Shown: positions 60,996 to 64,000 of the stretch, in pieces
How the letters are laid out: each line of letters starts with the position of its first letter
How positions within the stretch are numbered: the stretch's first letter is position 1
Assembly: GCF_014203665.1 (NCBI RefSeq)
Contig: NZ_JACHJN010000002.1
Coordinates: 124,001-188,000 of the forward strand
From: Saccharothrix tamanrassetensis
GTDB lineage: Bacteria; Actinomycetota; Actinomycetes; Mycobacteriales; Pseudonocardiaceae
Reading direction: 5' to 3'
Length of the DNA stretch: 64,000 bases
The notes under the pieces: generated by a model
Told to the model about the DNA's origin: nothing
The model's input: the letters and a program-made list of their open reading frames with translations, nothing else
The model's database searches: none
Translations under genes and position numbers: made by a program

Positions 60996-62000
60996 CTACC
61001 GAGGCGATGTCGTCGGAGGAGCTGTCGTGCCGCGGACGACCAGTGACGGGTGCAGCAGGTGGCGGACCGGCTCGGCGCGTTCCCCGCGCACGCGTTGCAG
61101 CAGTGCTTCGGCGGCCAGCCGGCCGAACTCGTTGCGCGGCTGGTCGACGGTGGTCAGCGAGACGTGCCGAAGTGCCGCGAGTGACGTGTTGTCGTACCCC
61201 ACGACGGAGATGTCCTGCGGCACGCGGTAGCCGGCGTCTTCGAGCGCGGAGATCGCCCCGACCGCGTTGAAGTCGTTGCAGGACACGATCGCGGTCGGCA
61301 TCCCGCTGCGGCCCAGCAGTTCCCGGACGGCCTTGGCCCCCGCCGCATCGGTGTACTCGCTGCTCATCACCCGCGGTTCCAGACCGTGCGCGGCCATCGC
61401 GGTGAGGTAGCCGCGCCGCCGGGGTGCGGCCTGCGTGCCCTCGCCACCGTCCAGGTGGGCGATCCTCCGGTGCCCCAGCGAAACCAGGTGGTCGACCGCC
61501 AGCCCGATGCCGCGTCCTCCGTCGTCGTTCACCGTGTCCACAGTGGACAGCCGGGACGACCGGGCCACCAGCACCACCGAGGTCTGGTCGGCGGCCGACT
61601 TGATCGCGGCCGACGGCACGACCGGTGACAGCAACGCCAAGCCCGCCGGGCGGAACGACAGCAGGCTCTCCAGCGCCTTGCGCTCCCGTGCCGGGCTGCG
61701 GCCCCCGGTGTTGATGATCAGTTCGAAGCCCTGTTCGCGGGCCACCGCGTCCAGGCCGTCCACGACCTCCGCGAAGAACGCGTTGTGCAGGTCGGACACC
61801 ATCACGCCGAGCACGTGCGACGTGCGGCTGGCCAGCGAGCGGGCCATCGCGTGCGGCGAGTACCCCAGTTCCCCGGCGGCCTCCAGCACGGCGGCGCGCC
61901 GCTGGTCGCTCACCTTCGGTGACCCCCGCATCACCAGGGAGACCAGCGCGCGGGACACCCCGGCCCGCGCGGCGACGTCCTCCATCGTCGGCCTGGCCAC
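60996..62000 (-). CDS. LacI-family transcriptional regulator
   Basis: 334 residues. The N-terminal helix-turn-helix TMEDVAARAGVSRALVSLVM and hinge helix YSPHAMARSLASRTSHVLGV are followed by a periplasmic-binding-type effector domain (GLDAVAREQGFELIINTGG, ISVVGYDNTSLAALRHVSLTT). GTG 62000 follows GGGGAGG. It is divergent from a Gfo/Idh/MocA and IolE-like pair, with a perfect palindrome in the gap. Expected to repress that operon until a sugar or inositol-type ligand binds. Confidence 0.95.
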   Translation of the reverse strand: MARPTMEDVAARAGVSRALVSLVMRGSPKVSDQRRAAVLEAAGELGYSPHAMARSLASRTSHVLGVMVSDLHNAFFAEVVDGLDAVAREQGFELIINTGGRSPARERKALESLLSFRPAGLALLSPVVPSAAIKSAADQTSVVLVARSSRLSTVDTVNDDGGRGIGLAVDHLVSLGHRRIAHLDGGEGTQAAPRRRGYLTAMAAHGLEPRVMSSEYTDAAGAKAVRELLGRSGMPTAIVSCNDFNAVGAISALEDAGYRVPQDISVVGYDNTSLAALRHVSLTTVDQPRNEFGRLAAEALLQRVRGERAEPVRHLLHPSLVVRGTTAPPTTSPR

Positions 62001-62071
62001 CGGGCCTCCCCTGCGCAACGGTCGTGGGTCGGGAGCGCGCCCTTGACTCCGGTGTGACGGACGCTACAGCA

Positions 62072-62085
62072 TTGGAGCGCTCCAA
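62072..62085. promoter_or_regulatory. LacI-type operator
   Basis: TTGGAGCGCTCCAA is a perfect 14-bp palindrome with the central CG typical of LacI-family sites. It lies between the divergent LacI gene and the oxidoreductase gene and overlaps a weak plus-strand promoter (TTGACT 62043-62048, TACAGC 62065-62070). Confidence 0.75.
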
Positions 62086-62138
62086 CAATAGTGCGCTCTA
62101 CCGCCAGACCTACTCCTACCAGGACGGGGGCTCTCCGG

Positions 62139-63137
62139 ATGCGGATCGGAGTTGCCGGAGTCGGCCGGATCGGCACCATGCACGCGACCAACCTGGCGTC
62201 CCTGGACCGGGTGGACGAGGTGCTGCTGTTCGACCCGGTGCCCGGCCGCGCGGCGCGGGCGTCGGCCGGGCTACCGGGCACCAGGAGCGTGGACGACCTC
62301 ACCGAGTTGCTCACCGCGAGTGACGGCGTGCTGCTGGCCACGCCCACCGCCACGCACCCCGCGCTGCTGCGCGAGGCGATCGCGGCGGGCGTGCCGACGC
62401 TGTGCGAGAAGCCCGTCGCGAGCGACCTGGACGAGATGCGGGCGCTGGTGGCGGAGGTGGAGAGGTCCGGCGTGGAGGTGCTGGTCGGCTTCCAGCGCCG
62501 GTTCGACCCGGCGGTGTCCGAGCTGCACCGCCGGGTGCGCGCGGGCGAGGTCGGCGACATCTACCTGGTGCGCGCGCTCGGCAACGACGCGCAGCCGCCC
62601 GACTTCTCCTACCTGCCGCACTCCGGCGGCATCTTCCGCGACCTGCTCATCCACGACCTGGACGCGGTGCCGTGGCTGGTCGGCGAACCCGTGGTGGAGG
62701 TCTACGCGTCCGGGTCGGTGCTGGTGCACCAGGCGTTCGCGGATGCCGACGACGTGGACAACGCCGTGGTGCTGCTGAGGTTCGCGGGTGGCGCGCACGC
62801 GACCCTGGCCGGCGGCCGGCACGACCCGTTGGGCTACGACCACCGCATCGAGGTGCTGGGCAGCAAGGACTCGCTCACCGTGGGCCTGGACCCGCGCACG
62901 CCGTTGACGTCCCTGGAGCCCGACGGTCCGCGGGTCGGCGACGCCTACCCGGGCTTCCCGGAACGCTTCCACCGCGCCTACCTCAACGAGATGGCCGTGT
63001 TCGTCGACGTGGTGGCCGGCGGGGTGGCGAACCCGTCGCCCGCGCGGGAGAGTCTGGTCAGCCTCCGGCTCGCCGAGGCCTGCGAGCGGTCCCGGCGTTC
63101 CGGCGCCCCCGTCCGCATCCTGGAGGTGACCGCGTGA
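62139..63137 (+). CDS. Gfo/Idh/MocA oxidoreductase (inositol 2-dehydrogenase-like)
   Basis: 332 residues. It has MRIGVAGVGRIGTMHATNLA for NAD(P), LCEKPVASDLDEM with the EKP catalytic motif, VGFQRRFDPA, and FRDLLIHDLDAVPWLVGEP with the catalytic Asp/His region. The wording is near IolG-type myo-inositol 2-dehydrogenases, but other polyol or sugar substrates are possible. ATG 62139 follows AGGACGGGGG. Overlaps the IolE-like gene by 4 bp (GTGA) and is controlled by the LacI gene through the adjacent operator (inference). Confidence 0.9.
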   Translation: MRIGVAGVGRIGTMHATNLASLDRVDEVLLFDPVPGRAARASAGLPGTRSVDDLTELLTASDGVLLATPTATHPALLREAIAAGVPTLCEKPVASDLDEMRALVAEVERSGVEVLVGFQRRFDPAVSELHRRVRAGEVGDIYLVRALGNDAQPPDFSYLPHSGGIFRDLLIHDLDAVPWLVGEPVVEVYASGSVLVHQAFADADDVDNAVVLLRFAGGAHATLAGGRHDPLGYDHRIEVLGSKDSLTVGLDPRTPLTSLEPDGPRVGDAYPGFPERFHRAYLNEMAVFVDVVAGGVANPSPARESLVSLRLAEACERSRRSGAPVRILEVTA

Positions 63138-63994
63138 AGATCGCCGGAGCGCCCATCTCGTGGGGTGTCTGCGAGGTCCCGGGCTGGGGCGCGGTGCCGG
63201 CCCCGGAGACCGTGCTGGCCGGGATGGCGTCGCTCGGCCTGACCGCCACCGAACTCGGCCCGCCCGACTACCTGCCCGCCGATCCGGCCGAGCTGGCGAA
63301 GCTGCTGGACGAGCACGGCCTGTCCCTGGTCGGCGGCTTCCTGGCGGTCGTCCTGCACGAGGGTCGCCGGTCCGCTGTGGACGAGGCCGACCGGGTGGCC
63401 GGGTTGTTGGCCGCGGCAGGGGCGGACGTGCTGGTGCTGGCCGCCGCGACCGGGCTGGACGGCTACGACGACCGGCCCGCCCTCACCGACGAGCGGTGGC
63501 GGACGTTGGTCGACACCGCCGCCCGGATCCGCGACACCGCCGCGCGCCACGGCCTGCGCACCGTGCTGCACCCCCACGTGGGCACGCACGTCGAGCGCAC
63601 CGCCGAGGTGGAGCGCTTCCTCGCGGACTCCGACCTCCCGCTCTGCCTGGACACCGGCCACCTGCTGATCGGCGGCACGGACCCGGTGGAACTCGCCCGC
63701 CGCTTCCCCGAGCGGATCGGGCACGTGCACCTGAAGGACGTGCGGGCCGACATCGCGGCCACCGTGCGCAACGGGGACATCGGCTACACGGCCGCCGTGC
63801 GGCAGCGCATGTACGTGCCGCTGGGCGACGGCGACGTGGACGTGCGGGCGCTGGTGGAAATCCTGCGGGACAACGGCTACACCGGATGGTTCGTCCTGGA
63901 GCAGGACACCGCCCTGGGTGACGGCCTCCCGGTCGACACACCAGTGCGGGACACCGCGCGCAGCCTCGCGCACCTCACCCAGTTCACCGGCTAG
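63134..63994 (+). CDS. Sugar phosphate isomerase/epimerase, IolE-like
   Basis: 286 residues, a TIM barrel of the AP-endonuclease-2 superfamily. It starts VKIAGAPISWGVCEVPGW, and has a metal-ligand region in LRTVLHPHVGTHVE, CLDTGHLLIGG and GHVHLKDVRADIA, with a final Glu in WFVLEQD. Together with the upstream dehydrogenase it resembles the inositol pathway (inosose dehydratase step), though an isomerase role on another sugar is equally possible. GTG 63134 overlaps the previous stop. It ends 6 bp before the window edge, so more operon genes may follow. Confidence 0.88.
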   Translation: MKIAGAPISWGVCEVPGWGAVPAPETVLAGMASLGLTATELGPPDYLPADPAELAKLLDEHGLSLVGGFLAVVLHEGRRSAVDEADRVAGLLAAAGADVLVLAAATGLDGYDDRPALTDERWRTLVDTAARIRDTAARHGLRTVLHPHVGTHVERTAEVERFLADSDLPLCLDTGHLLIGGTDPVELARRFPERIGHVHLKDVRADIAATVRNGDIGYTAAVRQRMYVPLGDGDVDVRALVEILRDNGYTGWFVLEQDTALGDGLPVDTPVRDTARSLAHLTQFTG

Positions 63995-64000
63995 TCCAAC

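Overview
The window is high-GC, densely packed DNA with frequent GTG starts, ATGA/GTGA stop-start overlaps, many probable leaderless genes, EspG/PPE-like type VII secretion genes, DUF3558 lipoproteins, a mycothiol-type DinB enzyme and a PurS-PurQ-small PurL set. Together these point to an actinobacterium of the order Pseudonocardiales (the Saccharothrix/Actinosynnema/Lentzea area would fit; this is an inference from gene content, no comparison was run). It looks chromosomal: no transposase, integrase, phage gene, rRNA, tRNA or CRISPR array was seen.

Layout. 1-4283: the end of a Na+/H+ antiporter diverging from a UBP zinc-finger protein, then a TRAP-TAXI solute uptake pair. 4312-10657: purD, followed by a type VII secretion (T7SS) accessory region consisting of a small YxxxE protein, a DUF3558 lipoprotein, a PPE-like protein, an EspG-like chaperone, an EspC-like protein and a WXG-transglycosylase fusion. 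10667-18316: aminotransferase, K+ channel, HAD hydrolase, threonine aldolase, two SigE-family sigma factor/membrane protein pairs and an SMR/TetR pair. 18317-18992: a gene-free island of nested inverted repeats. 18993-31379: purB, a glutamate-type ABC importer, purC, several single enzymes and the purSQL operon. 31485-44314: two GH25 muramidases, an AKR/LysR divergent pair, two tandem pentapeptide-repeat membrane proteins, a DUF574 methyltransferase, a GGDEF-EAL protein, a glucose dehydrogenase-like enzyme and a secreted GH2 exo-glucosaminidase-like enzyme. 44451-50913: a second T7SS accessory cassette, a sterol-carrier-like protein and an EspC-like/DUF1023 hydrolase pair. 51074-57160: a DinB-fold enzyme, purF, purM, a third sigma/membrane pair and arfB. 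57370-64000: a TetR/SDR/SMR locus with a visible double operator, a frameshifted secreted repeat protein, and a LacI-regulated sugar or inositol catabolic operon that may run past the right edge.

Functionally, most of the de novo purine pathway (purD, B, C, S, Q, L, F, M) is scattered over about 50 kb among cell-envelope genes. The most distinctive content is four separate T7SS substrate modules without any ESX core component. Two are duplicated four-gene cassettes whose PPE-like proteins share a short C-terminal tail. The other notable item is the inverted-repeat island at 18.4-18.9 kb, which has a related fragment at 1.1 kb.
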